The position numbers and the translations under genes were made by a program. Shown here piece after piece: positions 54,547 to 63,400 of a DNA stretch of 64,000 nt. This stretch comes from Hyphomicrobiales bacterium (GTDB lineage: Bacteria > Pseudomonadota > Alphaproteobacteria > Rhizobiales > Xanthobacteraceae). The DNA is taken from the NCBI GenBank assembly GCA_016713235.1, contig JADJPN010000002.1:496001-560000 (forward strand), written 5' to 3'. The notes under the pieces were generated by a model that made no database searches, was not told the DNA's origin, and saw nothing but the letters and a program-made list of their open reading frames with translations. The first letter of the stretch is position 1, and each line of letters starts with the position of its first letter.

Positions 54547-55096
54547 AAAGAGCTACATTCCGCGTCTGAAAACGACGTTTGAAACGAATATCCGTCCGAA
54601 GCTCGTCGAGCAGTTCGGCTACTCGAATCCGTTCGCTGTGCCGCAACTCGACAAGGTCGTGTTGAACATGGGTGTGGGCGAGGGCGCCGGCGACCAGAAG
54701 AAGGTGATCTCGGCTGCGAACGACCTGACGGCGATTGCCGGGCAGAAGGCCGTGATCACGAAGTCCCGCAAGGCGATCGCGAACTTCAAGCTGCGCGAAC
54801 ACATCGGCATCGGCGCGAAGGTCACGCTGCGCGGCGACCGCATGTACGAATTCGTCGATCGTCTGGTGACGGTAGCGCTGCCGCGCGTGCGCGACTTCCG
54901 CGGCCTGAATCCGAAGAGCTTCGACCAGGGCGGCAACTACACGCTCGGCATCAAGGAACACATCATTTTCCCGGAAATCGACTACGACAAGGTCGAGTCG
55001 GTCTGGGGCATGGACATCACCGTCTGCACGACGGCGAAGACCATTGACGAAGCCCGGGCCTTGCTCGTGGCTCTGAACTTTCCCTTCCGGCAGTGA
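54539..55096 (+). CDS. rplE: 50S ribosomal protein L5
   Basis: A 185-residue L5 with NPFAVPQLDKVVLNMGVGEG, KKVISAANDLTAIAGQKAVI and REHIGIGAKVTLRGDRMYEF. It binds 5S rRNA and touches the P-site tRNA. It starts inside the end of rplX, consistent with coupling. rpsN follows after 34 bases. Confidence 0.97.
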   Translation: MAEKSYIPRLKTTFETNIRPKLVEQFGYSNPFAVPQLDKVVLNMGVGEGAGDQKKVISAANDLTAIAGQKAVITKSRKAIANFKLREHIGIGAKVTLRGDRMYEFVDRLVTVALPRVRDFRGLNPKSFDQGGNYTLGIKEHIIFPEIDYDKVESVWGMDITVCTTAKTIDEARALLVALNFPFRQ

Positions 55097-55130
55097 AGCC
55101 TGGCTTCAAACGCGGATCCTAGGAGCAGAA

Positions 55131-55436
55131 ATGGCCAAGAAAAGTTCGATCGAGAAGAACAATCGCCGCCGCAAGATGGCGAAGAACGCGTCTGCGAAGC
55201 GCGCGAAGCTCAAGGCAATCGTCATGGACAAGAAAGTGTCCATCGAGGATCGCTTTGAAGCGGTGTTGAAACTCTCGAAGCTGCCGAAGAATTCGGCGAA
55301 AGAGCGCATTCGTAACCGTTGCGAAGTGACGGGCCGTCCGCGCGCGACCTATCGCAAGCTGAAGATGTCGCGTCTTGCGCTTCGCGAATTCGGTGCCAAG
55401 GGGTTGATCCCCGGCCTTGTGAAATCGAGCTGGTAA
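55131..55436 (+). CDS. rpsN: 30S ribosomal protein S14 (zinc-independent form)
   Basis: A 101-residue S14 of the long C-minus type, without the four-Cys zinc motif: AKKSSIEKNNRRRKMAKNAS, RIRNRCEVTGRPRATYRKLK and MSRLALREFGAKGLIPGLVK. The single Cys is in RNRCEVTGR. It binds the 30S head. GGAGCAGAA is the ribosome binding site. Confidence 0.97.
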   Translation: MAKKSSIEKNNRRRKMAKNASAKRAKLKAIVMDKKVSIEDRFEAVLKLSKLPKNSAKERIRNRCEVTGRPRATYRKLKMSRLALREFGAKGLIPGLVKSSW

Positions 55437-55451
55437 GGGGAGGGATCAAAA

Positions 55452-55850
55452 ATGGCTTTGCACGATCCTCTCGGCGATATGCTGACCCGCATCCGCAATG
55501 CGCAGATGCGCAAGCGTGATCGCGTTTTGACGCCCGGTTCTTCGTTCCGTGCGCGCGTTCTCGACGTGCTCAAGGACGAAGGTTACATCCGCGGCTACTC
55601 CACCACCGAGTTCGGCAATGGCCGTACCGAGTTCGATGTCGAACTGAAGTACTCCGAGGGTGGGCCTGCGATCCGCGAGATCGCACGCGTATCCAAGCCG
55701 GGCCGCCGCGTTTACGCGTGCGTCGATGCGCTACCGCGCATCAACAACGGTCTCGGTATCGCAATCGTTTCCACGCCGAAGGGCGTGATGGCAGATCACA
55801 GCGCCCGCGAGCAGAATCTCGGCGGCGAAGTGCTCTGCACGGTGTTCTGA
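55452..55850 (+). CDS. rpsH: 30S ribosomal protein S8
   Basis: A 132-residue S8 with LHDPLGDMLTRIRNAQMRKR, VLDVLKDEGYIRGYSTTEFG and GIAIVSTPKGVMADHSAREQ, with C-terminal LGGEVLCTVF. In E. coli S8 represses the spc operon through a site in rplE; such a site was not tested here. It is 15 bases after rpsN. Confidence 0.97.
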   Translation: MALHDPLGDMLTRIRNAQMRKRDRVLTPGSSFRARVLDVLKDEGYIRGYSTTEFGNGRTEFDVELKYSEGGPAIREIARVSKPGRRVYACVDALPRINNGLGIAIVSTPKGVMADHSAREQNLGGEVLCTVF

Positions 55851-55865
55851 GGAAGGACCGGGAAC

Positions 55866-56399
55866 ATGTCTAAAATCGGCAAACGCCCAGTCGCCATTCC
55901 GTCCGGTGTCACGGCTACCGTGACCGGCCAGACGATTAAGGTGAAGGGTCCGAAGGGCGAGCTTTCGGTCGTGCTCAACGACAACGTTGCGCCGAAGCTC
56001 GACAAGAATCAGATCACCTTCGAAAAGAAGGGTGAAGAGAAACAGGATCAGGCGTCCTGGGGTCTTTATCGCTCGCTCGTGAACAATATCGTGACCGGCG
56101 TCAGCAAGGGCTTCGAGCGCAAGCTCGAGATCACCGGCGTCGGTTACCGCGCAGCGATGCAGGGCAAGAATCTGAACCTCTCGCTCGGCTACAGCCACGA
56201 CGTGGTTTATCAGGTGCCGGCCGGCGTCACGATCGTGACACCGAAACCGACCGAGATCGTCATCTCCGGCATCGACAAGCAGAAAGTCGGTCAGGTCGCT
56301 TCCGAAATCCGCGCCTATCGCAAGCCGGAGCCTTACAAGGGCAAAGGCGTGAAGTACGAAGGCGAATTCATCTTCCGCAAGGAAGGCAAGAAGAAGTAA
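55866..56399 (+). CDS. rplF: 50S ribosomal protein L6
   Basis: A 177-residue L6 with SKIGKRPVAIPSGVTATVTG, GVSKGFERKLEITGVGYRAA and RAYRKPEPYKGKGVKYEGEF. It binds helix 97 near the sarcin-ricin loop. The length is normal and no lesion is seen. rplR starts 11 bases later. Confidence 0.97.
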   Translation: MSKIGKRPVAIPSGVTATVTGQTIKVKGPKGELSVVLNDNVAPKLDKNQITFEKKGEEKQDQASWGLYRSLVNNIVTGVSKGFERKLEITGVGYRAAMQGKNLNLSLGYSHDVVYQVPAGVTIVTPKPTEIVISGIDKQKVGQVASEIRAYRKPEPYKGKGVKYEGEFIFRKEGKKK

Positions 56400-56410
56400 C
56401 GGGGAACACG

Positions 56411-56773
56411 ATGGCATCAGTTGCAGAACGCTCCAAGCGCCGCAAAGCCAGCGTGCGCCGGTCGCTGAAGGCTTCGGCCTACGGCCGCCCGCGCCTGTCG
56501 GTTCACCGTTCGGGCATGAACATCTATGCGCAAGTCATCGACGACGCGAAGGGCGTGACGCTCGCGTCCGCTTCGTCGCTCGAGAAGGACATGCGCGGCA
56601 AATTGAAGTCGGGCGCGAATGTCGAGGCCGCGAAGGTGGTCGGCAGCCTGATCGCCGAACGCGCGAAAGCGAAAGGCGTGAAGGAAGTCATCTTCGATCG
56701 CGGCAGCTATCGCTTTCACGGCCGCGTTAAGGCACTCGCCGACGCGGCGCGCGAAGGCGGATTGAGTTTCTAA
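56411..56773 (+). CDS. rplR: 50S ribosomal protein L18
   Basis: A 120-residue L18 with RRKASVRRSLKASAYGRPRL, HRSGMNIYAQVIDDAKGVTL and DRGSYRFHGRVKALADAARE. It binds 5S rRNA with L5. Ribosome binding site GGGGAA lies upstream. rpsE follows after 10 bases. Confidence 0.97.
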   Translation: MASVAERSKRRKASVRRSLKASAYGRPRLSVHRSGMNIYAQVIDDAKGVTLASASSLEKDMRGKLKSGANVEAAKVVGSLIAERAKAKGVKEVIFDRGSYRFHGRVKALADAAREGGLSF

Positions 56774-56783
56774 GGACAGCATC

Positions 56784-57365
56784 ATGGCACGCGAAAGAGA
56801 CGACAAACGAGGCCGGGGCAAAGATCGCGATCGCGACCAAGAGCGCGATGGCTTGATCGACAAGCTGGTCCACATCAACCGCGTCGCGAAGGTCGTGAAG
56901 GGCGGTAAGCGCTTCGGCTTTGCAGCACTCGTGGTTGTCGGCGACCAGAAGGGCCGCGTTGGCTTCGGTCATGGCAAGGCGCGCGAAGTGCCGGAAGCGA
57001 TCCGCAAGGCAACCGATGCCGCGAAGCGCGCGCTGATCCGCGTGAACCTGCGCGACGGCCGCACGCTGCATCACGACGTCAACGGCCATCACGGCGCGGG
57101 CAAGGTCGTGCTGCGCGCGGCTCCGGCCGGTACCGGCATCATCGCCGGCGGCCCGATGCGCGCGGTGTTCGAAACCGTCGGCGTGCAGGACGTCGTTGCG
57201 AAGTCGTTCGGTTCGTCGAACCCGTACAATATGGTTCGCGCGACGTTCGATGCGCTGAAGAATCAGGACAGCCCGCGTTCGGTCGCTGCCCGCCGCGGCA
57301 TCAAGGTTTCGACCTTGCAGTCGCGCCGCCGCGACACCGACGTCGAAGCGTCGGCGGAAGGCTAA
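56784..57365 (+). CDS. rpsE: 30S ribosomal protein S5
   Basis: A 193-residue S5. The N-terminus is Arg/Asp-rich (RERDDKRGRGKDRDRDQERD), then KLVHINRVAKVVKGGKRFGF (double-stranded RNA-binding domain), HGAGKVVLRAAPAGTGIIAG and FGSSNPYNMVRATFDALKNQ. It works at the mRNA entry and in decoding fidelity. The charged N-terminal extension is typical of rhizobia. Confidence 0.97.
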   Translation: MARERDDKRGRGKDRDRDQERDGLIDKLVHINRVAKVVKGGKRFGFAALVVVGDQKGRVGFGHGKAREVPEAIRKATDAAKRALIRVNLRDGRTLHHDVNGHHGAGKVVLRAAPAGTGIIAGGPMRAVFETVGVQDVVAKSFGSSNPYNMVRATFDALKNQDSPRSVAARRGIKVSTLQSRRRDTDVEASAEG

Positions 57366-57377
57366 GGGAGAACCGCG

Positions 57378-57566
57378 ATGGCCGGTAAGAAAATCACCGT
57401 CGAGCAGTTCGGTTCGCCGATCCGCCGCGACGGCAAGCAGGAAAAGACCCTGATCGGTCTTGGCCTCAACAAGCGCGGCAAGAAGCGCGAGCTGGTCGAT
57501 ACCCCGGCCACGCGCGGCATGGTCGCGAAGGTCGCGCACATGGTGCGGATCGTCGAAGGCAAGTGA
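57378..57566 (+). CDS. rpmD: 50S ribosomal protein L30
   Basis: A 62-residue L30 with KKITVEQFGSPIRRDGKQEK, LIGLGLNKRGKKRELVDTPA and MVAKVAHMVRIVEGK. It is the standard bacterial length. GGGAGAACC is the ribosome binding site, and rplO follows after 10 bases. Confidence 0.96.
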   Translation: MAGKKITVEQFGSPIRRDGKQEKTLIGLGLNKRGKKRELVDTPATRGMVAKVAHMVRIVEGK

Positions 57567-57576
57567 GGGTTAGGCG

Positions 57577-58107
57577 ATGAAACTCAATCAGATCGCGGAC
57601 AACGAAGGCGCGCGCAAAGAGCGCATGCGCATCGGCCGTGGCATTGGCTCCGGCAAAGGCAAGACCGGCGGCCGTGGCGTAAAGGGTCAGAAGGCGCGTA
57701 CCGGCGTGCGCATCAAGGGCCGCGAAGGCGGTCAGATGCCGCTGCATCGCCGCCTGCCGAAGCGCGGCTTCAACAACATCTTCGCCGTGAAATACAACGA
57801 AGTGAATCTCGACCGCATCCAGAAGGCGGTCGAAGCGAAGCTGATCAAGGAAGGTGACATCGTCACCGCCGACTCGCTGCAGAAGGCGGGCGTGCTGCGC
57901 CGCGCCGGCAACGGCGTGCGTCTCCTTGGCGGCGGCGAACTGAAGACGAAGCTTTCCTTCGAAGTTGCGGGCGCCACGAAATCGGCGATCGCGGCAGTCG
58001 AGAAGCTCGGCGGCTCGGTGAAGCAGCTTGTCATCAAGAAGGCTGACAAAGAAAAGCCGGGCAAGATGCAGAAGAAGCCGAAGAAGGAATCGGCGGCCAA
58101 GGCCTGA
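57577..58107 (+). CDS. rplO: 50S ribosomal protein L15
   Basis: A 176-residue L15, with the rRNA-binding glycine-rich N-terminus RMRIGRGIGSGKGKTGGRGV and KGREGGQMPLHRRLPKRGFN, then the globular part VRLLGGGELKTKLSFEVAGA. A Lys-rich tail adds 20 or so residues (PGKMQKKPKKESAAKA). It is late in assembly of 50S. secY follows after 43 bases. Confidence 0.96.
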   Translation: MKLNQIADNEGARKERMRIGRGIGSGKGKTGGRGVKGQKARTGVRIKGREGGQMPLHRRLPKRGFNNIFAVKYNEVNLDRIQKAVEAKLIKEGDIVTADSLQKAGVLRRAGNGVRLLGGGELKTKLSFEVAGATKSAIAAVEKLGGSVKQLVIKKADKEKPGKMQKKPKKESAAKA

Positions 58108-58150
58108 TTTCTATTCTTCGAACAATTAGTCGGGGCGGATCGGAGCAAAT

Positions 58151-59485
58151 ATGGCGTCGGCAGCCGAACAACTCGCGGCAAATCTGAACTTCAGCGCGCT
58201 TGCAAAAGCGGAAGACCTGAAGAAGCGCATCTACTTCACGTTGGCTGCGCTCCTGGTCTATCGCCTCGGCACGTTCATTCCGATGCCCGGCATCGACCCG
58301 GCTGCCTTCACCAGCGCCTTCAATCAGGCGCGTGGCGGCATTCTCGGTCTCTTCAATATGTTCTCGGGCGGCGCGGTCGAGCGCATGGCGATCTTCGCGC
58401 TCAACATCATGCCGTACATCTCGGCATCGATCATTCTCCAGTTGCTCACCACCGTCTCGCCGACGCTGGAAGCGCTGAAGAAAGAAGGCGAGCAGGGCCG
58501 CAAGGTCATCAACCAGTACACGCGCTATCTCACCGTCGTGCTTGCGGTGTTGCAGGCCTACGGCATTTCGGTCGGTCTTGAGAGCGGCGGGGGCGGCATC
58601 GTCTCCGAACCGGGCTGGTTCTTCCGCCTTACCACCGTGATCACGCTGACCGGCGGCACTGTATTCCTGATGTGGCTCGGCGAGCAGATCACCGCACGCG
58701 GTATCGGCAACGGCATTTCGCTGATCATCTTCGCGGGCATTGTCGCCGAGCTTCCGGCGGCGCTCGCGGGACTGCTCGATCTCGGCCGCACCGGCGCGGT
58801 TTCGACCGCGCTGATCCTGCTCATCATTCTGGTCGCGATCTCCGCCATCACCTTCATCGTGTTCATGGAACGCGCGCAGCGGCGTTTGCTCGTGCAGTAT
58901 CCGAAGCGTCAGATCGGCAACAAGATGTTCGAGGGTCAGTCCTCGCATCTGCCGCTGAAGCTGAATTCGTCTGGCGTGATCCCGCCGATCTTTGCGTCAT
59001 CCTTGCTGCTGGTGCCGGTCACGATCGCGCAGTTCACCGCGGGCTCCGGCCCGGAGTGGTTGCAGTGGCTGACCACGGTGCTGGGCCATGGCCGCCCGGG
59101 TTACATGGCGCTTTATGCGCTGCTCATCGTGTTCTTCGCGTTCTTCTACACCGCGATTGTTTTCAATCCGGTCGAGACCGCGGACAACCTGAAGAAAAAC
59201 GGCGGCTTCATTCCCGGCATTCGTCCGGGCGAGAACACCGCCAAGCACATCGATTACGTGCTGACGCGCATCACCGTCGTTGGTGCCGCGTATCTCGTGC
59301 TGGTCTGTTTGTTGCCGGAATTCCTGGTCGCTTACGCCGCGGTGCCATTCTATTTCGGCGGCACGTCGCTGCTCATCGTCGTCTCGGTGACGATGGATAC
59401 GGTCGCGCAGGTGCAAGGCTATCTGCTCGCGCACCAGTATGAAGGCCTGATCAAGAAGTCGAAGCTGCGCGGAGCGCGGAGATGA
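58151..59485 (+). CDS. secY: Preprotein translocase subunit SecY
   Basis: A 444-residue protein with ten membrane helices. ALLVYRLGTFIPMPGIDPAA, FALNIMPYISASIILQLLTT and HLPLKLNSSGVIPPIFASSL are diagnostic; GENTAKHIDYVLTRITVVGA is in the cytoplasmic C-terminal loop that binds SecA and the ribosome. It forms the channel with SecE (31114). ATGA overlap joins it to adk. Confidence 0.97.
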   Translation: MASAAEQLAANLNFSALAKAEDLKKRIYFTLAALLVYRLGTFIPMPGIDPAAFTSAFNQARGGILGLFNMFSGGAVERMAIFALNIMPYISASIILQLLTTVSPTLEALKKEGEQGRKVINQYTRYLTVVLAVLQAYGISVGLESGGGGIVSEPGWFFRLTTVITLTGGTVFLMWLGEQITARGIGNGISLIIFAGIVAELPAALAGLLDLGRTGAVSTALILLIILVAISAITFIVFMERAQRRLLVQYPKRQIGNKMFEGQSSHLPLKLNSSGVIPPIFASSLLLVPVTIAQFTAGSGPEWLQWLTTVLGHGRPGYMALYALLIVFFAFFYTAIVFNPVETADNLKKNGGFIPGIRPGENTAKHIDYVLTRITVVGAAYLVLVCLLPEFLVAYAAVPFYFGGTSLLIVVSVTMDTVAQVQGYLLAHQYEGLIKKSKLRGARR

Positions 59486-60069
59486 GACTCGTCCTGCTTG
59501 GACCTCCCGGAGCGGGGAAGGGTACGCAGGGCGATCGCCTGATCGAACGTCATGGCATCACCCGCCTGTCGACAGGCGATATGTTGCGCGCGGCCGTAAA
59601 GGCGGGAACGCCGGTCGGCCTCAAGGCCAAGGACATCATGGCGCGCGGCGACCTTGTTCCGGACGAGGTCGTGATTGCGATTATCGACGACCGGCTGAAA
59701 GAACCGGACGTCCAGAACGGATTCATCCTCGACGGGTTCCCGCGCACGGTCGCACAGGCTGAAGCGCTGGATAAGCTCCTGGCGGCTAAGGGAATCAGGC
59801 TCAACGCAGTCGTGGAACTCAAGGTGAATGAGGGCGCGTTGCTCAAGCGCATCGAGACCCGAATCGCCGAGATGACCGCGCGGGGAGAGCAAGTGCGGGC
59901 GGACGACAATCCGGAGGCGCTGAAGAAGCGCCTGGACGCCTATCGGGTACAGACTGCCCCGCTTTCAGCCTATTACGGCAAGAAGGGCACGCTCCTGGAA
60001 ATCGACGGTATGCTCCCGATCGACGACGTTTCCGGGGTGATCGAGGCGAAGCTCAAGGCGCTCTCCTAG
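59482..60069 (+). CDS. adk: Adenylate kinase, short-lid form
   Basis: A 195-residue adenylate kinase (ATP + AMP to 2 ADP). The P-loop is LLGPPGAGKGTQGDRLIERH, the AMP site LSTGDMLRAAVKAG and DGFPRTVAQAEALDKLLAAK; the lid is short with no Cys zinc site, which is the usual alphaproteobacterial form. Its ATG overlaps the secY stop by 4 bases. A gap of 315 bases with promoter and leader separates it from rpsM. Confidence 0.96.
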   Translation: MRLVLLGPPGAGKGTQGDRLIERHGITRLSTGDMLRAAVKAGTPVGLKAKDIMARGDLVPDEVVIAIIDDRLKEPDVQNGFILDGFPRTVAQAEALDKLLAAKGIRLNAVVELKVNEGALLKRIETRIAEMTARGEQVRADDNPEALKKRLDAYRVQTAPLSAYYGKKGTLLEIDGMLPIDDVSGVIEAKLKALS

Positions 60070-60208
60070 GGCTATGCAGAGGGCGAAAGCCCCGCGACTC
60101 ACAGCCATGTTCCATCGGTTGCTGACTTGAAGCTGCGGGCCCATAGCCGGTTCGATTTTCTTAAGTATTTCCAAGGCTTAGCGAGGGCATGAAAGTTGCT
60201 AAGGGCGG

Positions 60209-60237
60209 TTGACTTGCACCGCTTGGTGAACTATCTG
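60209..60237 (+). promoter_or_regulatory. Promoter of the rpsM-rpsK-rpoA-rplQ operon
   Basis: TTGACT (60209-60214), a 17-base spacer and TATCTG (60232-60237) in the adk-rpsM gap. Transcription would begin about 140 bases before rpsM. Confidence 0.6.
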
Positions 60238-60303
60238 CACGGCATTCCAATCGGTTAGAGACTGGCCGCTCTCTCGGGGCGAAGCCAGTTTTTTGATTGT
60301 AAT

Positions 60304-60366
60304 ACCCGCAAGGGCCGGCCTCCACCGGACGCGGGTCAACCCACGCGCCGCCTTTCGTTGGGCGGC
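60304..60366 (+). promoter_or_regulatory. Leader hairpins before rpsM
   Basis: ACCCGC (60304-60309) pairs with GCGGGT (60331-60336), enclosing CCGG pairs. GCCGCC (60347-60352) pairs with GGCGGC (60361-60366) around TTTCGTTG just before the ribosome binding site GGAGAAGAG. In E. coli S4 controls this operon; rpsD is absent here, so the controlling protein is not clear. The first 140 bases of the 315-base adk-rpsM gap hold nothing else that I recognise. Confidence 0.4.
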
Positions 60367-60384
60367 CCATATGGAGAAGAGACG

Positions 60385-60762
60385 ATGGCCCGCATCGCAG
60401 GCGTCAACATTCCGACCGGCAAGCGCGTAATCATCGCGCTCCAATACATTCACGGTATCGGTCAGCTCCGTGCAAAAAAGATCGTCGACGAGTTGAAGAT
60501 TCCGGCCGAGCGCCGCGTGAACCAGCTCACCGACCAGGAAGTTTTGCAGATCCGCGAAATGATCGACCGCGACTATCTCGTCGAAGGCGATCTGCGCCGC
60601 GAAGTGACCCTCAACATCAAGCGCTTGCAGGATCTCGGTTGCTACCGCGGTCTGCGTCACCGCAGGGGCCTGCCGGTCCACGGTCAGCGCACGCATACGA
60701 ACGCGCGCACGCGCAAAGGCCCGGCGAAGGCGATCGCCGGCAAGAAGATGGCAACGCGCTAA
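60385..60762 (+). CDS. rpsM: 30S ribosomal protein S13
   Basis: A 125-residue S13 from ATG at 60385 with ARIAGVNIPTGKRVIIALQY, REVTLNIKRLQDLGCYRGLR and RHRRGLPVHGQRTHTNARTR. Its tail contacts P-site tRNA and it bridges to L5. GGAGAAGAG sits at the right distance. It opens the alpha operon, with rpsK 33 bases on. Confidence 0.97.
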   Translation: MARIAGVNIPTGKRVIIALQYIHGIGQLRAKKIVDELKIPAERRVNQLTDQEVLQIREMIDRDYLVEGDLRREVTLNIKRLQDLGCYRGLRHRRGLPVHGQRTHTNARTRKGPAKAIAGKKMATR

Positions 60763-60795
60763 GCGCTCGAACGAGAATAGAGAAACAGGACCGTC

Positions 60796-61185
60796 ATGGC
60801 GAAAGAAGCAAAAGTCGTCCGCAAGCGCGAGCGCAAGAATATCGCGGCCGGCGTCGCGCATGTCGCGGCCTCGTTCAACAACACGATGATCACCATCACC
60901 GACGTGCAGGGCAACACGATTGCCTGGTCGTCGTCGGGCACGATGGGCTTCAAGGGCTCGCGCAAGTCGACGCCGTATGCGGCGCAGGTTGCCGCCGAGG
61001 ATGCAGCCAAGAAGGCATCCGAGCACGGCATGCGTACCCTCGAAGTGGAAGTTTCCGGTCCGGGTTCGGGCCGCGAGTCGGCGCTTCGCGCGCTGCAAGC
61101 TGCGGGCTTCACCGTGACGTCGATCCGCGACGTGACTCCGATCCCGCACAATGGTTGCCGTCCGCGCAAGCGCCGGCGCGTTTAA
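60796..61185 (+). CDS. rpsK: 30S ribosomal protein S11
   Basis: A 129-residue S11 with RKNIAAGVAHVAASFNNTMI, TDVQGNTIAWSSSGTMGFKG and VTSIRDVTPIPHNGCRPRKR. It sits on the 30S platform near the E site. A 91-base gap follows before rpoA. Confidence 0.97.
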   Translation: MAKEAKVVRKRERKNIAAGVAHVAASFNNTMITITDVQGNTIAWSSSGTMGFKGSRKSTPYAAQVAAEDAAKKASEHGMRTLEVEVSGPGSGRESALRALQAAGFTVTSIRDVTPIPHNGCRPRKRRRV

Positions 61186-61276
61186 GTTAAGTTTCGTCCG
61201 GCTACGGCCGGTTTTCGATGATTGCCGCGCTCGCCGCGGGTCGCGGGGCAACTGCCCCGCACAAAAGGACACACGA

Positions 61277-62302
61277 ATGACCACTGTGATCCAGAAGAAC
61301 TGGCAGGAGCTGATCAAGCCCGAGAAGCTCAGCGTGCAGGGCGGTACCGATCCGAAGCGTTTCGCGACCGTCGTCGCCGAGCCGCTCGAGCGCGGTTTCG
61401 GCCTTACGCTCGGCAACGCGCTGCGCCGTATTCTGCTCTCCTCGCTTCAGGGTGCCGCCGTTACCTCGGTGCAGATCGATGGCGTGCTGCATGAGTTCTC
61501 GTCGATCCCGGGCGTGCGCGAAGACGTCACCGATCTCGTCCTGAACATCAAGGACATCGCGATCAAGATGCAGGGCGAAGGCCCGAAGCGCATGATCGTG
61601 AAGAAGACGGGTCCGGGCGTTGTCACCGCCGGCGACATTCAGACCGTCGGCGACGTTCAGGTGCTCAACCCTGACCTGGCGCTCTGCACGCTCGATGACG
61701 GCGCTGAAATCCGCATGGAATTCACGGTCAACACCGGCAAGGGCTACATCGCGTCCGACCGCAACCGCGCGGAAGACTCGCCGATCGGCCTGATCCCGGT
61801 CGACAGCCTGTACTCGCCGGTGCGCAAGGTTTCGTACCGCGTCGAGAACACGCGCGAAGGCCAGATCCTCGATTACGACAAGCTGACCATGACTGTCGAA
61901 ACCGACGGTTCGATCACGCCGGAAGATGCGCTCGCGTACTCCGCGCGCATCCTCCAGGACCAGCTCAACATCTTCGTCAACTTCGAAGAGCCCCGCCGCG
62001 AGGTGGAAGCTGCGCCGATCCAGGAACTGCCGTTCCCGCCGGCCATGCTCAAGAAGGTGGACGAACTCGAGCTTTCGGTTCGCTCGGCGAACTGCCTGAA
62101 GAACGACAACATCGTCTATATCGGCGATCTCATTCAGAAGTCGGAAGCGGAAATGCTCCGCACCCCGAACTTCGGCCGCAAGTCGCTGAACGAAATCAAG
62201 GAAGTGCTCGCGACCATGGGTCTGCATCTCGGTATGGAAGTGCAGGGCTGGCCGCCGGAGAACATCGAAGAGTTAGCCAAGCGCTTCGAGGATCATTACT
62301 GA
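61277..62302 (+). CDS. rpoA: DNA-directed RNA polymerase subunit alpha
   Basis: A 341-residue subunit from ATG at 61277. The N-terminal dimerisation domain has FATVVAEPLERGFGLTLGNA and LRRILLSSLQGAAVTSVQID; the C-terminal DNA-contact domain has LELSVRSANCLKNDNIVYIG and FGRKSLNEIKEVLATMGLHL. It builds the enzyme platform and contacts upstream promoter elements and activators. ACAAAAGGACACACGA leads the start. No lesion is seen. Confidence 0.98.
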   Translation: MTTVIQKNWQELIKPEKLSVQGGTDPKRFATVVAEPLERGFGLTLGNALRRILLSSLQGAAVTSVQIDGVLHEFSSIPGVREDVTDLVLNIKDIAIKMQGEGPKRMIVKKTGPGVVTAGDIQTVGDVQVLNPDLALCTLDDGAEIRMEFTVNTGKGYIASDRNRAEDSPIGLIPVDSLYSPVRKVSYRVENTREGQILDYDKLTMTVETDGSITPEDALAYSARILQDQLNIFVNFEEPRREVEAAPIQELPFPPAMLKKVDELELSVRSANCLKNDNIVYIGDLIQKSEAEMLRTPNFGRKSLNEIKEVLATMGLHLGMEVQGWPPENIEELAKRFEDHY

Positions 62303-62332
62303 GGCGCGCAAAGCGCTTCGGAGGAAAGAACT

Positions 62333-62782
62333 ATGCGTCACGGAAAAACCAATCGCCGCTTCAACCGCCGCCCGGAACACCGCAAGGCGATGCTTGCCAA
62401 CATGGCGGCGTCACTCATCACGCATGAGCAGATCGTCACCACGCTCCCGAAGGCGAAGGACATCCGTCCGATCGTCGAGAAGCTGGTTACGCTCGGCAAG
62501 AAGGGAAGCCTGCACGCGCGCCGTCAGGCCATCTCCGAGATGCGCGACCGCGACGCCGTGAAGAAGCTCTTTGACGTGCTCGCGCCGCGTTATGCGTCGC
62601 GCAACGGCGGCTATCTGCGCATCATCAAGGCCGGCCATCGCTATGGCGACATGGCGCCGGTCGCCGTGATCGAATTCGTCGACCGCGACGAGAGCGCGAA
62701 GGGCAAGGAAGATCTCGCCCGTCACGAAGCATGGCTGAAGACGCAGCCGAAGGACGAGCAGCAGCAGGCCGTTCCGGCCTAA
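62333..62782 (+). CDS. rplQ: 50S ribosomal protein L17
   Basis: A 149-residue L17 with RHGKTNRRFNRRPEHRKAML, MAASLITHEQIVTTLPKAKD and YLRIIKAGHRYGDMAPVAVI, and a C-terminal extension (about 25 residues) compared with the 127-residue E. coli protein. GGAGGAAAG precedes it. It ends the alpha operon, with a strong terminator following. Confidence 0.97.
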   Translation: MRHGKTNRRFNRRPEHRKAMLANMAASLITHEQIVTTLPKAKDIRPIVEKLVTLGKKGSLHARRQAISEMRDRDAVKKLFDVLAPRYASRNGGYLRIIKAGHRYGDMAPVAVIEFVDRDESAKGKEDLARHEAWLKTQPKDEQQQAVPA

Positions 62783-62810
62783 GTGTTGCTTCAAATCCAG
62801 AAATTCAAAA

Positions 62811-62840
62811 CCCCGGCCTTCGCGCCGGGGTTTTTTATTG
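62811..62840 (+). terminator. Terminator of the alpha operon
   Basis: CCCCGGC (62811-62817) pairs with GCCGGGG (62824-62830) and is followed by TTTTTTATT. Confidence 0.92.
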
Positions 62841-62930
62841 TCTCGGAAACGTTGCATTCCTGGCGCAAGTTCCTAGTTGGAACAAAAGGCGGGTCCATCC
62901 GTTCACCCGCCACATGGGAGAAATGTAAAA

Positions 62931-63389
62931 ATGGCTTCACGCGGATTTCCATCGATGACGGCATTGCTCGCGATGCTCGCCGTTTTCGGCTTCCAGAATC
63001 GTGACAAGATCGCGGACGCGCTGGGCAAGCTGAACCAGCCCGGCCCGGACGGCAAAAGCGGCGTCGGCGGACTCCTGGAGAAACTCGGTCTCGATCCCAA
63101 GGGGGCGGGTGTCGGCGGCGTCCTGACCGGCGGTCTCGGCGAATTGCTCGACCGTTTCAAGCAGAACGGTCAGGGCGAGACCGCGGACTCGTGGGTCAAG
63201 ACCGGCCCCAACAAGTCCTGCAACGCAACCGATCTCGAGAAGGCGCTCGGCGCCGACACGATCAAGGAACTGACCGAACAGACCGGCCTGTCGAAGGAAG
63301 AACTGCTTTCGCGTCTTTCCCGTGACTTGCCGGACGCGGTCGACAAGTACACCCCGCAGGGACGCATTCCGTCCGAAGCCAGCGCGTAA
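62931..63389 (+). CDS. YidB family protein (DUF937-like)
   Basis: From ATG at 62931 (GGGAGAAA upstream) a 152-residue protein. A helical start (FPSMTALLAMLAVFGFQNRD), a Gly-rich middle (GVGGLLEKLGLDPKGAGVGG), then KTGPNKSCNATDLEKALGAD and LTEQTGLSKEELLSRLSRDL, which matches the YidB/DUF937 arrangement. The role is unknown. The next gene starts 11 bases later, so they form a pair. Confidence 0.72.
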   Translation: MASRGFPSMTALLAMLAVFGFQNRDKIADALGKLNQPGPDGKSGVGGLLEKLGLDPKGAGVGGVLTGGLGELLDRFKQNGQGETADSWVKTGPNKSCNATDLEKALGADTIKELTEQTGLSKEELLSRLSRDLPDAVDKYTPQGRIPSEASA

Positions 63390-63400
63390 GGGAGATAAAC

